From: Hypomesus transpacificus
Taxonomy: Eukaryota; Chordata; Actinopteri; Osmeriformes; Osmeridae
Length of the DNA stretch: 64,000 nucleotides
Assembly: GCF_021917145.1 (NCBI RefSeq)
Contig: NC_061068.1
Span: 62,001-126,000 of the forward strand
Direction of reading: 5' to 3'
Shown piece after piece: positions 12,557 through 34,781 of this stretch. The notes beneath the pieces were generated by a model, which saw only the letters and a list, made by a program, of their open reading frames with translations, made no database searches and had not been told where the DNA came from. Position numbers and translations under genes: made by a program. Each line of letters opens with the position of its first letter. The stretch's first letter is position 1.

Positions 12557-15500
12557 CTAGAGAGGACCAGACTGAACCAGGGTGAGGTGACAGGATTTAC
12601 AGAGCACTTTCCCGTCCAGCGGATAGCAGCCGTGGTCGTTTGGCTCTGGGGAGAGCTGGGTGATGCAGACCTGAGGAGAGCCAATGATGAATTGTTATTT
12701 CAGGGACACAGGAACAACATGATAAATTGTAGGCTATCCACGGTTCCTCACTGTTCTTCTGTCATTCAGAAAGCACACAGTAATGCTTGGAAAAAAATAG
12801 ATAATGGATATATTATCCATAACGTGCACACAAAAAAAAACAAAAGTCTCTAGAAAAAGCATTCAGGTGGTAGTAGGTCACGCTTTCACGCATGCACACA
12901 GAGGCGTTAGAATCTGTGTCCTGTCACATCGGTGTGTCTAACGGATCTTTGGGATTACCTCGCAGCGATAGCAATCCTCATGGAAGGACCGTCCCAGACA
13001 CTCCACCGTGTAACTGTCCGTGCCGTCTTCCCGGGGAATAATCAGCTGCTGGCACGCACTACACTCGGGAGCATATTTCCTGCGTGGCAGGGCAGAGAAA
13101 CAACATGGTGCTACTTCAGAACGACTCTTTGTCATAGTTAGGCCCAACCGTACTGTCACAACATCTCGTGTGATTTACACGAGCCTGCCTTTACCTGTAA
13201 TAGTCTTGAAGGCAGTAGACTTCACCGACTTCTCCCTGGGCAAATCTCTGCTCTCCAATAGGTTGACTGCATGTTGCACATGTGAAACAGGCCGGATGAT
13301 AGGCTCGCTCTAGAGCACGGATCACGTGGTCTTTGATGACTTCGCCACACACCCAACAAAGCTCCAAACTGGTCTGATACAGACACGGAAGATTAGATAA
13401 GTTAGGTCATCCTTTATACCTAATAATGCTTATACCCTTCCCTGGGTTGGTATAGGTGCAGTGCTTAGGGCGTATGCAAAGCCTTCTGTGACGTTTGTAA
13501 AAAAGGGCTATTCACATTCTTTAAGGTACAATGTATCAATAAGTGTGTGTGTCTGTGTGCATGATTTATTATATATGTGCCAATCTGTGGCGTTATGATT
13601 TGTTCTATTGCTTTAAAATAAGATAGCGGTTGATCAACAACCACAAGTGTATTTAATTACTGAAGTAGAACAGACCTGGTAGCAATCTTCACACAGTGGG
13701 ATTCCTGCATTGTTGTAGTACAGTTTCCCAGCTAAGGGGATCCGGCACTGCCTGCATTGGAAGCAGCTGTCGTGGTATGTCCGGTTCAGGGCATCTATTG
13801 CTGGGTCACTGAGAGCCACAGGCTTCCGGCAGAAACCACACACCTCTGAAATGTAGACACAGCAAGAGTCAGAGATGAGTCATACAGGATGACATCCGTG
13901 AGAGTAGGATCCTATTGAGGCTGGCATCATACCCCTGCTCTCCATGCCTGGCTCCAGCGGGCCCTCCAGGGCCCCCAGGAGTTCGTTAGGATCCTCCACT
14001 CTGCACGGTGATCTCGTCTCTGGTTCCACTGTTCTTCCCTTAGGGTAAAATAGGGATTCAGTTAAAGCCACAGTGTGTGCTTCTGACTTGCAGCAAGAGC
14101 GACATAAACAGGAAATATGATGCTTTTGTCCGTGGTGGCGACAGTACTTTGACAAACTGACTTGTGATCACAGGACAATAGATGTTATCAAACATAAGGC
14201 TCGATGAGACCCTTTCTGTAAGTTTTATGAACATTTGTTTTTCTGCTATTCCAGGATTGGGTGGCTGGGGGAGGGGGGGAGTAGGGTTTGGGGAGAAAGC
14301 GGCCTCAAACACGTGATCATACATTTTGCTCTGAGCGAAATTCATACATTACAATGTGACCCAAAAGAGGAAAAGTGTGCTTGTACCCAACGTTCCTTCT
14401 GCTAGTCTTCCAGGTTTATTAACCTGTGTTTTCTTTGTTTCTCCAGAAAGTGCCAAAGCGCACCATAATAGGACTGAGTGGAGGGTGACGCGTTCCGGAG
14501 GGAAGATCAACAGTTTAGATAACATCCTGGTGCTTTCTTTTACTAATCTTTTTGTAGAAGTCACGTGTTTTTGTGCTGTGTCACAGACTAAAATCTAAAA
14601 CACAGCTGTCCCCCCCCCCCCCCCCCCCCCCCCCTCCTGCCCCCCCCCCCCCCCCTCCATCTTCCCCCACCAACACACTAATCTGTTTCCCAGCAGTATC
14701 AGTTTAACTATTTTCAATTTTCTTACTGGGGTGTTATGAGGTTCGAGTGGTACAATAACAGAGACTGTTTTAAATTTCAGAATCTCAGCAGACTTGTAGA
14801 GCACATAATCCTACCTGTTTGTTTGGAGCGGGTGTTTGGTCAGGGATCCTGCCGTTGAGAGGGGCCGTCAGCGAAGGCTCAAGTATGGGTGGAGGGGGCA
14901 GGGGTGAAGCTCCCTGCGTCAAATGGTTTGTGTCCACAAACACAGGTGGAGGAGGAGGTGGAGGAAAGAGCTCTTTTAGGAGACACAAGAGAACAAAGTT
15001 AGGTTTAAGCCACAAATGGAAATGTATTGATTCTGTGCTGGGTATAAATGTGGTGACAGTTGACGTCAGATACATGCATCCACCAACTGTCAAAACACAA
15101 AAAGTTTGCTGCCTCACATCAGATGTGATGTTTCAAATGTTTTTCCCCTCAATAAATCCTGATACATTTTAAAGGGGAGACGTTTCCTAACTCTTACAGG
15201 TTTCTCTACCTTCAGAGGTCGTCCGTGGCGTGTCTTTCCCAGGTTCTGCATCCTCCGGACCAGCTTCAGTGACAGGGACAGAGTCAGGGTCCCAGAGGCT
15301 GGGTGCTGAGGGTCGAGGAGAGACTGACAGTCTGACCTTGGGAAAGGTAGCGGTCTCCAGCTGTTTCTGGGCGCTCCCCCCCCGGGCCTCAGTGGCAGTG
15401 CTTCCCTTCCTGTGTGTCAGCGTGTCACTTCCCCCCGGGTGAACCTGCACGGCAGTGTGTTGGATGTCTCCGGCCAGGGCGTCGTGGGTTTGGCGGGCAT

Positions 15501-15591
15501 GTTGTTGCTGAGTGACGGTGGCTCGGTAGGGAGACGCCAGGGTGATGAAAACGGAGGAGACCATCCTCTTCTGAGGAGCTGCGGACGCCAT
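12557..15591 (-). CDS. fblim1: Filamin-binding LIM protein 1 (migfilin)
   Basis: Adaptor that links filamin at actin structures to kindlin-containing cell-matrix adhesions. Seven coding exons splice in frame: 15591-15210, 14972-14815, 14038-13933, 13845-13676, 13373-13195, 13079-12959 and 12670-12557 (stop TAG at 12557-12559), giving 409 residues; the human protein is slightly shorter. The N-terminus MASAAPQKRMVSSVFITLA matches the filamin-binding peptide of migfilin, including the SSVFITL strand. Exon 2 is proline-rich (ELFPPPPPPPVFVD). Three LIM domains follow: about 216-272 (CGFCRKPV...CEDCYQ), 273-332 (CWVCGEVIKDHVIRAL) and 333-409 (CSACQQLIIPRE...CKSC). All the Cys/His zinc-ligand spacings visible look intact. 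The upstream flank of the start codon is an unusual tandem repeat (see 15596-15838). Any 5' non-coding exon is unplaced. Confidence 0.95.
14600..14660. repeat. Long poly-C tract
   Basis: Two nearly uninterrupted runs of C (minus-strand G) in an fblim1 intron, together about 50 bases. On the minus strand such G runs can form quadruplexes; tract length is also prone to assembly error. Confidence 0.85.
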
Positions 15592-15595
15592 GGCA

Positions 15596-15838
15596 GGCTC
15601 TGGAACACACGCGACTCAGTCACCGACTGTCCTCGAGGCTCTGGAACACACGCGACTCAGTCACCGACTGTCCTCGAGGCTCTGGAACACACGCGACTCA
15701 GTCACCGACTGTCCTCGAGGCTCTGGAACACACGCGACTCAGTCACCGACTGTCCTCGAGGCTCTGGAACACACGCGACTCAGTCACCGACTGTCCTCGA
15801 GGCTCTGGAACACACGCGACTCAGTCACCGGCTGTGTT
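15596..15838. repeat. 41-bp x 6 minisatellite just upstream of fblim1 start
   Basis: Six head-to-tail copies of a 41-bp unit start at 15596, 15637, 15678, 15719, 15760 and 15801. The first five are nearly identical; the last diverges at its distal end. The array begins four bases upstream of the fblim1 ATG. Read on the gene's strand each unit contains GTGTGTTCCAG, which resembles a splice acceptor. The plus-strand open frames across it arise from a unit length that is not a multiple of three. Confidence 0.93.
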
Positions 15839-15950
15839 TTTGGACAAATCACATTTGGGCACATCATGCCAGTTCTGCGTAGCATCTGATCGCCTTTCAT
15901 CAACACTGCTTTGGCCCAGCTAGTGATTCAACAGGGTGAGTGGAAGGTAT

Positions 15951-16076
15951 ATACATTTAGTCATTTTAGCAGACACTCTTATCTAGAGCGACTTACAGTA
16001 AGTACAGGGACATTCCGGGAATCAAACCGGCAACCTTCTTATTAATAGCCCGACTCCCTAACCGCTCAGCCACCTG
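15951..16076 (-). mobile_element. tRNA-derived SINE
   Basis: Reads on the minus strand as a tRNA-like head (GTGGCTGAGCGGTTAGGGAG as A box, GGTTGCCGGTTTGATTCC as B box), then TACTTACTGTAAGTCGCTCT and an L2-like tail (GTCTGCTAAAATGACTAAAT). Compared with the copy at 18.9 kb the middle is shortened. Confidence 0.85.
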
Positions 16077-17746
16077 ATTATCCCTATTTAGCCAGTTTGA
16101 CTTGGTTACAGGGCCAGTGTCATGTTACTTGCTTGACATGGCTTTAATGCTGAAATCCTCACAGTCTAACGGTATACTGTGCTCTGTGTGGTATTTAGTC
16201 TCCTGCATGTATACCCATACCCATAGCAGACTCTTAGGGAAGGGTACATCAACCTGTTCCCTGCCTATTGCCTCAGTGTTAGCTGATGTTGAAATGTGTG
16301 TGTAATGGGTGGAGAAGTAGGTGTTTGGTGAACTGTTGACAGCTCACAATCTGAACAGAGCAACTTAAACAGTGTGACTAAAGACAACAGGAATTCTCTT
16401 TTGGTGAAGCACACCGAAGTTGGCACCAAAAGAGCCATTGCTAAACCTTTAACTCACGTAGAATAGACATTCTTAGGATTGAGCAAACATTGAAGCCGAG
16501 AGTATTGTAAAACACTTGAAGTAGTGACTTGGTTGTACAGCATATGTCATGGACACCCAGTAAAATCCATACAGTATAACACACTCACACACAGAAACAC
16601 TTTACAAATGAACAATGTCCCTCTTCAGAATGGCCTGTGTCTAACAGCTTGTGCTGTGTGCCCATTACATACCTGAAGAGAGAAATGTGCTCAGACACAA
16701 ACTGGTTATTCTCTCTTTCCTTTTCCTTCTTCTCCTCTCTATGTATCTCGGCGCTTTCAGTCCTCTATTGTCACTGCGGAGCCACTACTGAGCGGGCAGG
16801 CTCCAACAGAAAAGACAACTCTACAGAAAGCCACTCCTTTTCCTCCCCCCCCCCCCCCCCCCGTCTCCCTATCCTGCTGAACTACAACACCACTCCCCGA
16901 CCGTAAAAGGTGAGTGGTCAATCTCTTACGAAATGCGGTAAAGAGCACAACGCGATCCAACGTCCCTCAGACGCACACGCCAGCACAGTCGTGTCCTCTC
17001 TGCCGTAGATCCTCGCAGTCAGCCAGGCACAGCCACATACGTGCAAAGGCAGTTAGCACACATGTACTGTGCTCCCACCTTCTTTCTGTACTGCACTCAC
17101 CTTTTCCCCTTTCGTTTGTATATATAAAATATATATTTTCCACCTCCTCTCCCTTTTCTCTCTCTCCTTCTCACCGTCTTTTTGTTCTGTCAATTTGATT
17201 TTCCCTACCTCCCTCATCGAGTGCCCTCTCTTTTCCTCTCTCTTTTTTCTCTCTTCCCTTCCCCCACTCTGCTCTATCACTCTCTCATTCAGCCTGGACT
17301 TAGTGCGGGTCGGGGAATGCCTCACTCTATTTCTCAACACACAAGCTGAAGATGGTGTTAGATGCGTGTCTGATTTTAGGGTTCTTTGTATTACCTTATC
17401 TGAATGAAAGTGTTAGCTTTGATCCTTTTTGAGGGTTGAAAATCAAAATTTGGAAAAATGGATTACAGCAAGGGAGTGTGTGTGTGGTGCAAGAAGGAAT
17501 GTCTATAAGAGTGGAGATTCAGTTGCTTCAAAAAATCAGCTCTGTCTTTCAGAGTCCCTGACTCTGTCAGCGTGTTGGCTTGGTGTACATTGTAACCTTG
17601 AGCAGCCTGCTGCCTCACAAAGTCAAGCCATGTTCAAAAACACAGGAGGAACAAAATCACAGGAAGCAAAAAGGGCATTCAGCTTCAGGGTGGAAAAGAC
17701 AGGGCACAACCCAAAGTCCAAAGGTGTGCTGGAGGTGAGAAAGAGT

Positions 17747-17840
<94 letters not shown>

Positions 17841-18865
17841 GATGAGAGAGGGAAAGGAAAAGAGAAGGAAAGGAAGAGAGAGAGAGAAAGAAAGAGAGAG
17901 GAAGAGAGAGGGAGAGGGGGGGGAGTAGAGGAGGGGGGACTGGTAAGGGGGAGCTGGTAGGTCAGAGGGTCTGTGTTGTTCCAGTGTCTGAGGAATGGAA
18001 TGCAATGCTGCAGGAGGGAGCATGCTCAGTGATGACATCACCCCAGAAAATCTATGCTTCTCCCCCACAACCACCCCTTCCATCAACACCCCCACACCAC
18101 ACCACCACCACCCCCCGCATCCACCCCCTAAAAAAACTTTTAGAACTCTCTGCAAACACTCAGCTTCAACAACCCAAACGTATTCTGATAATAAAGAGAT
18201 GTTTTCTATGTTTAAACAGTGTTTTATGTTATTTTATTAGGCCACAGACCGACCCAACACAAGCCTAATGCCAACTTTACCCTCCAAATGTGAGATTTGC
18301 ACATTTGGTCATACGTCCCCTCACATACCCTTCCTAACCCTAGCCCTGGTCCAATTTGCCAAATATAGTATTGTCTCCAGCAATTCTACTCTCAGAAAAA
18401 AAGCCTTTCTACCACTGTATCTGATGATTCATTGACACCACTTTGTAGTGACAGGAACTGTCAGTATAAACAATTAAAAAGCTAAACAGCTGTAGTATCT
18501 TGTCTTGTTTTTGTATCTACTTTGGTGATGGCTGATGCACTCTCCAGGCTACTGGGTGGAGATTCTCAGAAGGTCAAATGTCCCTCAGGAAGGTGTGGGT
18601 TCACCAGAGACACATACATCTATTTTCAGATCTGTAGTTTAGTGTACAGTGAAGCACAGTGGCTTCTGGCTCCAACACAACCGGGTCATCCCAGCTGGGT
18701 GGAGAACCATGATACCTGCATTCTGGGAGATTCTTGATAACAGAGTGATGATAGGGAGGGGCCCTTTGATAGCCCAGATGAACTCTTTGATGCACAAGGT
18801 TGGTCGTCCACACCACACAGCATATTATTGTACGTGTTTTACGACCAATATCATCATCAATAGTG
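16077..18865. other. Gene-poor region upstream of fblim1
   Basis: Contains pyrimidine-rich DNA, a poly-C tract (16844-16862) and a (GA)n microsatellite (17750-17905). No conserved coding exon was recognised. A 5' non-coding exon and promoter of fblim1 probably lie somewhere here, but neither can be fixed from sequence. Confidence 0.55.
17750..17905. repeat. (GA)n microsatellite
   Basis: About 85 bases of pure AG dinucleotide repeat followed by imperfect GA/GGA repeats. Long Arg/Glu or Ser/Leu open frames over it are translation artefacts. Confidence 0.95.
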
Positions 18866-19062
18866 GAGTCAGATGGCTGAGCGGTGAGGGAGTCGGGCTA
18901 GTAATCAGAAGGTTGCCGGATCAATTCCCCGCCGTGCCAAATGACGTTGTGTCCTTGGGCAGGGCACTTCACCCTACTTTCTTCGGGGGGAATGTCCCTG
19001 TACTTACTGTAAGTCGCTCTGGGTAAGAGCGTCTGCTAAATGACTAAATGTAATGTAATGTC
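18866..19062 (+). mobile_element. tRNA-derived SINE, nearly full length
   Basis: A-box-like ATGGCTGAGCGGTGAGGG and B-box-like GGTTGCCGGATCAATTCC are followed by a conserved body (CAAATGACGTTGTGTCCTTG) and a tail TAAGAGCGTCTGCTAAATGA ending in ATGTAATG repeats. The head resembles a Leu-type tRNA. The tail is shared with the L2 LINEs in this window, so L2 enzymes presumably mobilise it. Confidence 0.88.
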
Positions 19063-21931
19063 AATCAATCCTGAAATGTACTTCCATTTTAGAAAGACCC
19101 TCCCTTGGCATGGCAAAGGAACTGCCCTAAACATGACAAAATCATGAATCATTAATAAACTGTTATAAATGTTTCACTGAGATGATTGTTCAACAACAAA
19201 ACAACAAGAAGGATGGAATTTGATTTTATCCGCAGCTTCATCGTGAATTCCATTGTCTGAGTTGAAAACAAGAACGAGAACGATCTTCCTACAGTCTGTA
19301 TCAACTTAAAACAGAAGGCTTTAGCAGTGTCATCTGGTGGTTGCAAGTAGAATTGACTGCTATCCAAATAAACTCAATTAAACTGCAGGGGATGGAAAAT
19401 GAAACTCAGTACAACAGAACATACAGTCCATGACAGGATGTGCTAATAGAAGCACTTTGAGGAACAAGGTCCAAAGATTGTAGTTACACAACTCCACCCA
19501 CCAGCTCATACCAAACCCTCTTCCTTATCTCCTCCTCTTCCTTATTTCCTCTTTGTTTCTCTCCAGTTACCCACCAGTAACTCGTATCACCAGCAACCAG
19601 TGTAATTCTAAAGGTGATATAACCTTTCACTTGGACTTTTGGCCTGATGATGTTTCTGATGTACTGTAGGCACAGTTATAAACAGTACTGAAGTATAATA
19701 TCGTCAACAACCACATTTGTTGTTGATTCGTTTTTGACAAAACCTGGCAACCGCCCCTTTTGTCCCTGAGACAACGGCATGCTTAATAATTCAGTACAAA
19801 ACAGTACAGAGGACCTGATGACTTTGGTGATGTAAGAATGTAAAGGAAAAGGTAAAGGTCTTTGCAAGGATGTCAGTCAAAGGTTTTTAAATGAGATATA
19901 CTGTATTCACATCTCATGCCTTAGTTTCATCAGAATACACATGGCAGTATTCAAATACAGGCCACTACTGCAAAGCCTCAGCCCATTTTACATGCTGTAC
20001 CAGCATGTACGCCCCCCCTCCCCCTTTCCCTCTGTCCTTCTCACTGTCCCCCCACCTCCCCCTTTCCCTCTGTCCTTCTCACTGTCCCCCCACCTCCCCC
20101 TTTCCCTCTGTCCTTCTCACTGTCCCCCCACCTCCCCCTTTCCCTCTGTCCTTCTCACTGTCCCCCCCCTCCCCCCCCCCCTTCTCCCCCACCCTATTTC
20201 TCTCACTCTCACACCTTGACTAGAAACCATCAGCTAAGCCCAACACCTGCTCAGAGGAATCCAAAATCTCAGAGGTTCAGACTGGAAGCGGCGGATCGCC
20301 GTAGCGATAGAGCCGGCTGACGCTGAAGGCAAGGAGGATGACCCTGCACAGGCAGGAAGTGAGGTAAGGACAGGGATCACAGACAGGAAGTGAGGTGAGG
20401 GATGCGGCTCCAAAGTGGTGCTGGGGGCTGGGTGGGGGACTGTCTCGCCTCACAGTGCACACCAGGCGTGTAGCCAGTAATGGGCCAGGGTAGCACTGGC
20501 CCGCCCACATTACTCACCTGCCCGTCCAGGCAAGTTTGATCAAAACATTTTTTTTGCATATTTTGTTATTCAAATGTATTTAAACAAATATATTAATATA
20601 AACCTGATTTATTGTTGACTGGTGTGTGTGTTTAATTAGTTTTCCGAATAAAATGAAACTGTTGAAGCAAGTTGTAGGAAGCCTCCGGAACGTTATTGGT
20701 TGCTATGGTTGCTCGGGGTTCCGACAGGAAGAGTCTGGGCGGCCTTTAGCCAGCTAACTTTGCTAGCTGCTTTTTAGCAGCTCTAGTGTAGTAACATTGT
20801 TAATATTAATTATTATTTAAGTCATTATTTTCTGAGGAAAACTATAGGCCCACTCACCTTTGCACTGGCCTGCAACCAACGCGCACTGGCCTGCAACCAA
20901 CGCTGCTGACACCAGTGGGCTGAAAGAACGTTGTGGCGCCCCCTCCTGGAGAGAATGGAGAGTGCAGCTGAGAAAAGTACTGCCTCACATTCAAGAGAGA
21001 ACACGAATACTACACCAGAACTTTCACATCCAGTTTTTCTTTTTTTATTTACATGAAAGATTCTAAAACCCCTCAGTTTAATGCTCAGCTGAAAGGAACT
21101 TCAGGTCCATTTAAAGTGGCGAACACTTGTTACAGGAAGCTGTCATAGTGCCTTTTCCCTCAGTTGTGTTCTATTGATCACTGGTCCTCATCATAAAGAT
21201 CAGAGGCTGCCTGTGACACGAGCTGGGCCACTTAGCAGAGCTACTCACAGCAGTTTATAAATAGTGTCATTCTAAAAATACAAAAACAGGCCTAATTAGG
21301 GGAAATTCTCAGGAGGTTGATTTGACTCAGATAACAAATGATCTCTTGATAATGGCATTAACGATGGAGTATTCTTGGTTGCACGATCACACAAAGATAA
21401 TTCAGTTTGGAGGTCAGTCCTCCACTCCTGTCACCGTGCAGTTATGAGCAAAGAAAAGAAACCAATTCAAATTTTGCAAAACAAAAATTTATAACATCTG
21501 TAATTTGCATCTGTACTTGAGTTAAGTAATTACGGTGATTTACTCATTACATCTAGAAGAGTTCTCATACAGCATTTTGGTCTTCAAGGCTTGAAAAGAC
21601 AACAAGGCAATATTTATGAATGAGTATAAATACTAGGGAACAATATACATAGCCTTGGTGATCCAAAATGCTCCCATTAGAATTGGACCATCCTTTCCAC
21701 AGCCTTCAGTGACTTCTGACATTGTCAAAGGAGAAAACTTAAACACTCCATCAGGCGAACTTGAAGTGCTACTCAGGAGTTCAACTGGTCATCACTGAAT
21801 ATGATCCCCTTTTGTTCCCCAAACCCCCCCCCCCCCCGCCCCCGTCATCTAGAGAGAGGACGGGTTGTCCTCTTCATCTGTCCAAAGGTGGGCCCATGTC
21901 CTCCCCCAGGGGGCCCAGAGGGTCCGCCTCG
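19063..21931. other. Intergenic between fblim1 side and slc25a34 3' end
   Basis: No conserved exon recognised on either strand. Contains a pyrimidine-rich minisatellite (20022-20172). In human the gene tmem82 sits between FBLIM1 and SLC25A34; I see no exon resembling it here. The part nearest 21.9 kb is presumably slc25a34 3' UTR. Confidence 0.55.
20022..20172. repeat. 38-bp x 4 pyrimidine-rich minisatellite
   Basis: Four nearly identical copies of a unit containing CTTTCCCTCTGTCCTTCTCA followed by CTGTCCCCCCACCTCCCC. Proline/serine-rich open frames here are artefacts. Confidence 0.9.
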
Positions 21932-27059
<5,128 letters not shown>

Positions 27060-27224
27060 CAGACATGGCAGATAATAAGACAGAGGCCTTTATTGTTTTA
27101 CTATGTTTACAGTACAACGCCACATCCCTTAAACACCCCCCCACCCCCCCCCCCCACACACTAACACCAGTCAAACACAAACGGCTTGAACACAACCATG
27201 CTCACACACGCTCTCTTGCACACA

Positions 27225-27264
<40 letters not shown>

Positions 27265-27857
27265 CACACGCACGCACACACGCACGCACACACAGCTTCC
27301 ACTGGAAACAATGCAGGCTAAAGAAGTGATAAATCAAGGTCGTCTGTTTTACCTCCCGTTTAAGCAGCCAAAACTGATCCCTCCCCGTCTCTCTCCGTCT
27401 CTCGCTCAGTCAGTCAGTCAAACGCAGGCAGACAAATGAAACTATAGTCTGCATCATCTTTTGGGAATCAATGAAAAACTGCTGTTCTCTCGCATGGTGT
27501 GCGCACGCACACACACACGCGCACACGCAGGCACTTGCACACACGCAAAAATCACACAGGGCAATGAGGAAGGACACGAACAATCAATCAAATGTCTCCA
27601 TATCGACAACATCCTCAGTGTCCTTTAAATGTACTCATGTTATTCATGAAGTTATGATATAGGCAGAGGGAGGGGAGAAATTAGTGTATGTTGGTGGAGG
27701 AACTCAAGTACTGAGAATGATGTTGCTTCTCCCGTGATCCCCTCATCTAGACGAAAAAATGGCAGAAACCCCTCGAGTTTCCCTTCCCTCGTGTGGTCAG
27801 GAGGGAGACGCAGCCTGACTCGTGTTCCTCAGTCAGCTCCCTCCCTGTGGTGAAGCA
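27060..27857 (-). other. fbxo42: fbxo42 3' UTR with microsatellite
   Basis: Minus-strand AATAAA at 27094-27089 gives a 3' UTR of about 0.75 kb. It contains an ACGC/CA microsatellite at about 27,215-27,295 and a second CA-rich patch near 27,500-27,545. Confidence 0.65.
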
Positions 27858-33095
<5,238 letters not shown>

Positions 33096-33204
33096 CATTA
33101 CATTACATTTTTGCATTTAGCAGACGCTTTTATTCAAAGCGACTTTACAGAGAGCCTTACAAAAGTGCATAGGTCACTGATCATAACAACGAAATAGCTC
33201 CAAA
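33096..33204 (-). mobile_element. L2 LINE 3' tail fragment
   Basis: Reverse complement of the L2 3' end seen at 11,757-11,868: TTTGCATTTAGCAGACGCTT on the plus strand, then AAAGTGCATAGGTCACTGAT. It stops abruptly at 33204 where a different repeat starts. Confidence 0.88.
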
Positions 33205-34260
33205 CAGGGGCGAATCTAGGTTCCCACTTTTGGGGGGCTAAGCCCCTAGATACAAGCACGGATTAATGCACAGGCTTGCCTAGGCTGCAGCCTAGGGGCC
33301 CCACGTGTGCAGGGGGACCCGGATTGCCCGGAAATGTACTTTTAAATGTACTTCAACGGGAACAAAATAAAGACCCTAGTTGGCCCATAAGAAAGTTTTT
33401 CTTTTTTAATAAGCAAGTGATTGGGTAGATGTGACTCGGGTCACATCTGTCCAATCAGCTGCTGCTGGTTAAATCATGTCAATCATATTCATTACTCACT
33501 GCTATTGCTAGATGGCATAGTGGCAGAATGACCGAAAGAAAGTATTAAAGTGGAGCACAAAAACGCAAAATACAAAGGTTAAAAGAACAATGTGACCAAG
33601 ATATCCTGAAACAAATCCCGAAATTGAATGGATACTTCAAGGCTGCTGAATCTTCATCCAGTCGAAGACAAGATCCACAGAGGACTGGCAGCTGGCATCG
33701 GCCATCGGTAATATTTCGGGAATTTGGGAGAGTTAGTGGTATTGGTATTAGTGTGTGGTATTAGTACTTTAAAGGATCTAAATACTTCTTCCACCACTGA
33801 TGTTGTGATTTTGCCTCAGTAAAACATGGTGTTCTGCACTGATGCAGATGCTGTAGCCTACCTTATGGTTAATAAAGCTAAAAGCAATTACCAGCTTGCA
33901 GTTGAACTGTGAATGCAAGGTATTCTGTTGCTTTGCCGTTCATAGTCACATTTCGTTCATAGTCATTGTTTTGAGGCTGTGGAGGCAAAGGGTTATATCT
34001 GATATTCTTTCCATTTACATCTCTTATATACGTATATTGAATATATACGTTCTTTGCTAAAGCTAGCTAGCTTCCGTTTTGCAATAATAACTCACTCTGG
34101 TGCAAGCGTCTGAAATATTTAGAACTCACTGGTTAGGGCTGATTCTAGCACTGTAGGAATGTAAAGAAAAACACTGTAGAGTTGGCTGTCTCAATGTGTA
34201 TGTATGTCAGTTCACCTTATTTGCATGTGGATAATTTCTAGTAAAACACAATATTTAAGA
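33205..34260 (+). mobile_element. hAT-like transposon remnant (ZMYM-type transposase N-terminus)
   Basis: Starts with CAGGGGCGAATCTAGG, which resembles a hAT terminal repeat (compare CAGGGGCGATTCTAGG at the end of the 50.8-51.1 kb element). From 33528 a frame reads MTERKY, then a stop, then SGAQKRKIQRLKEQ and KLNGYFKAAESSSSR up to about 33,708, followed by a GTAATA donor-like site. This matches the N-terminal Lys/Arg motif of hAT transposases of the zinc-finger MYM-type-1 group. The in-frame stop and missing remainder show it is dead. The right end was not found. Confidence 0.6.
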
Positions 34261-34261
34261 G

Positions 34262-34620
34262 GGGGGGCCTGGGGCCTTTCTCTTTTTCTCCCCTTTTCTT
34301 GAAGGTGGGGAGACAGTCAGTGTCTCTGATGGAGGTGGGGAGTTGATTCCACCATTGGGGGGCCAGACAGGAAAAGAGCTTGTGTTGGGACCGGGCGCTC
34401 TTGAGCAGTGGGACCACCAGACGTTTGTCAGAAGAAGACCGTAGGTGGCGGGTGGGGCTGTAAGGCTTCCGGAGAGTCGGGTGCAGTCCCGTTCACCACT
34501 CGGAAGGTCAGTACCAGGGTCTTGAATCTGATACGGGCCGTGATGGGAAGCCAGTGGAGGGAGATGAGGAGCGGGGTAACATGGGAGCGTTTGGGTAGAT
34601 TGAAGACCAGAAAGACACCG
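34262..34620 (-). mobile_element. L2 LINE reverse-transcriptase fragment
   Basis: On the minus strand this closely follows the L2 copy at 11,105-11,430, including the block CGTATCAGATTCAAGACCCT and the segment giving APQWWNQLP. It sits in the same orientation as the tail at 33,096-33,204, with the hAT-like remnant between them. Confidence 0.9.
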
Positions 34621-34781
34621 ATGAGAGTATAGGCCTACTATAAAATGGCTACATTTATCATATTCCCATGTTTTAGGTAATTTGTCTATGATAAACGTTC
34701 TTCGGCAAGGCTATAACACGATAAGGTTATGCCATGTCCCCATGCATAAAGTGTAATTTAGGCTAAATGGCACACAGTTCA

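Noticed and set aside
15412-15889. Repetitive plus-strand proteins of about 100-156 residues
   Set aside because: Frames through the 41-bp minisatellite and opposite the real fblim1 first exon.
17429-18155. Arg/Glu-rich and Ser/Leu-rich frames
   Set aside because: Translations of the (GA)n microsatellite.
18866-18940. Functional tRNA gene
   Set aside because: It has A- and B-box-like words but continues into a SINE body and L2-like tail, and the cloverleaf is degenerate.
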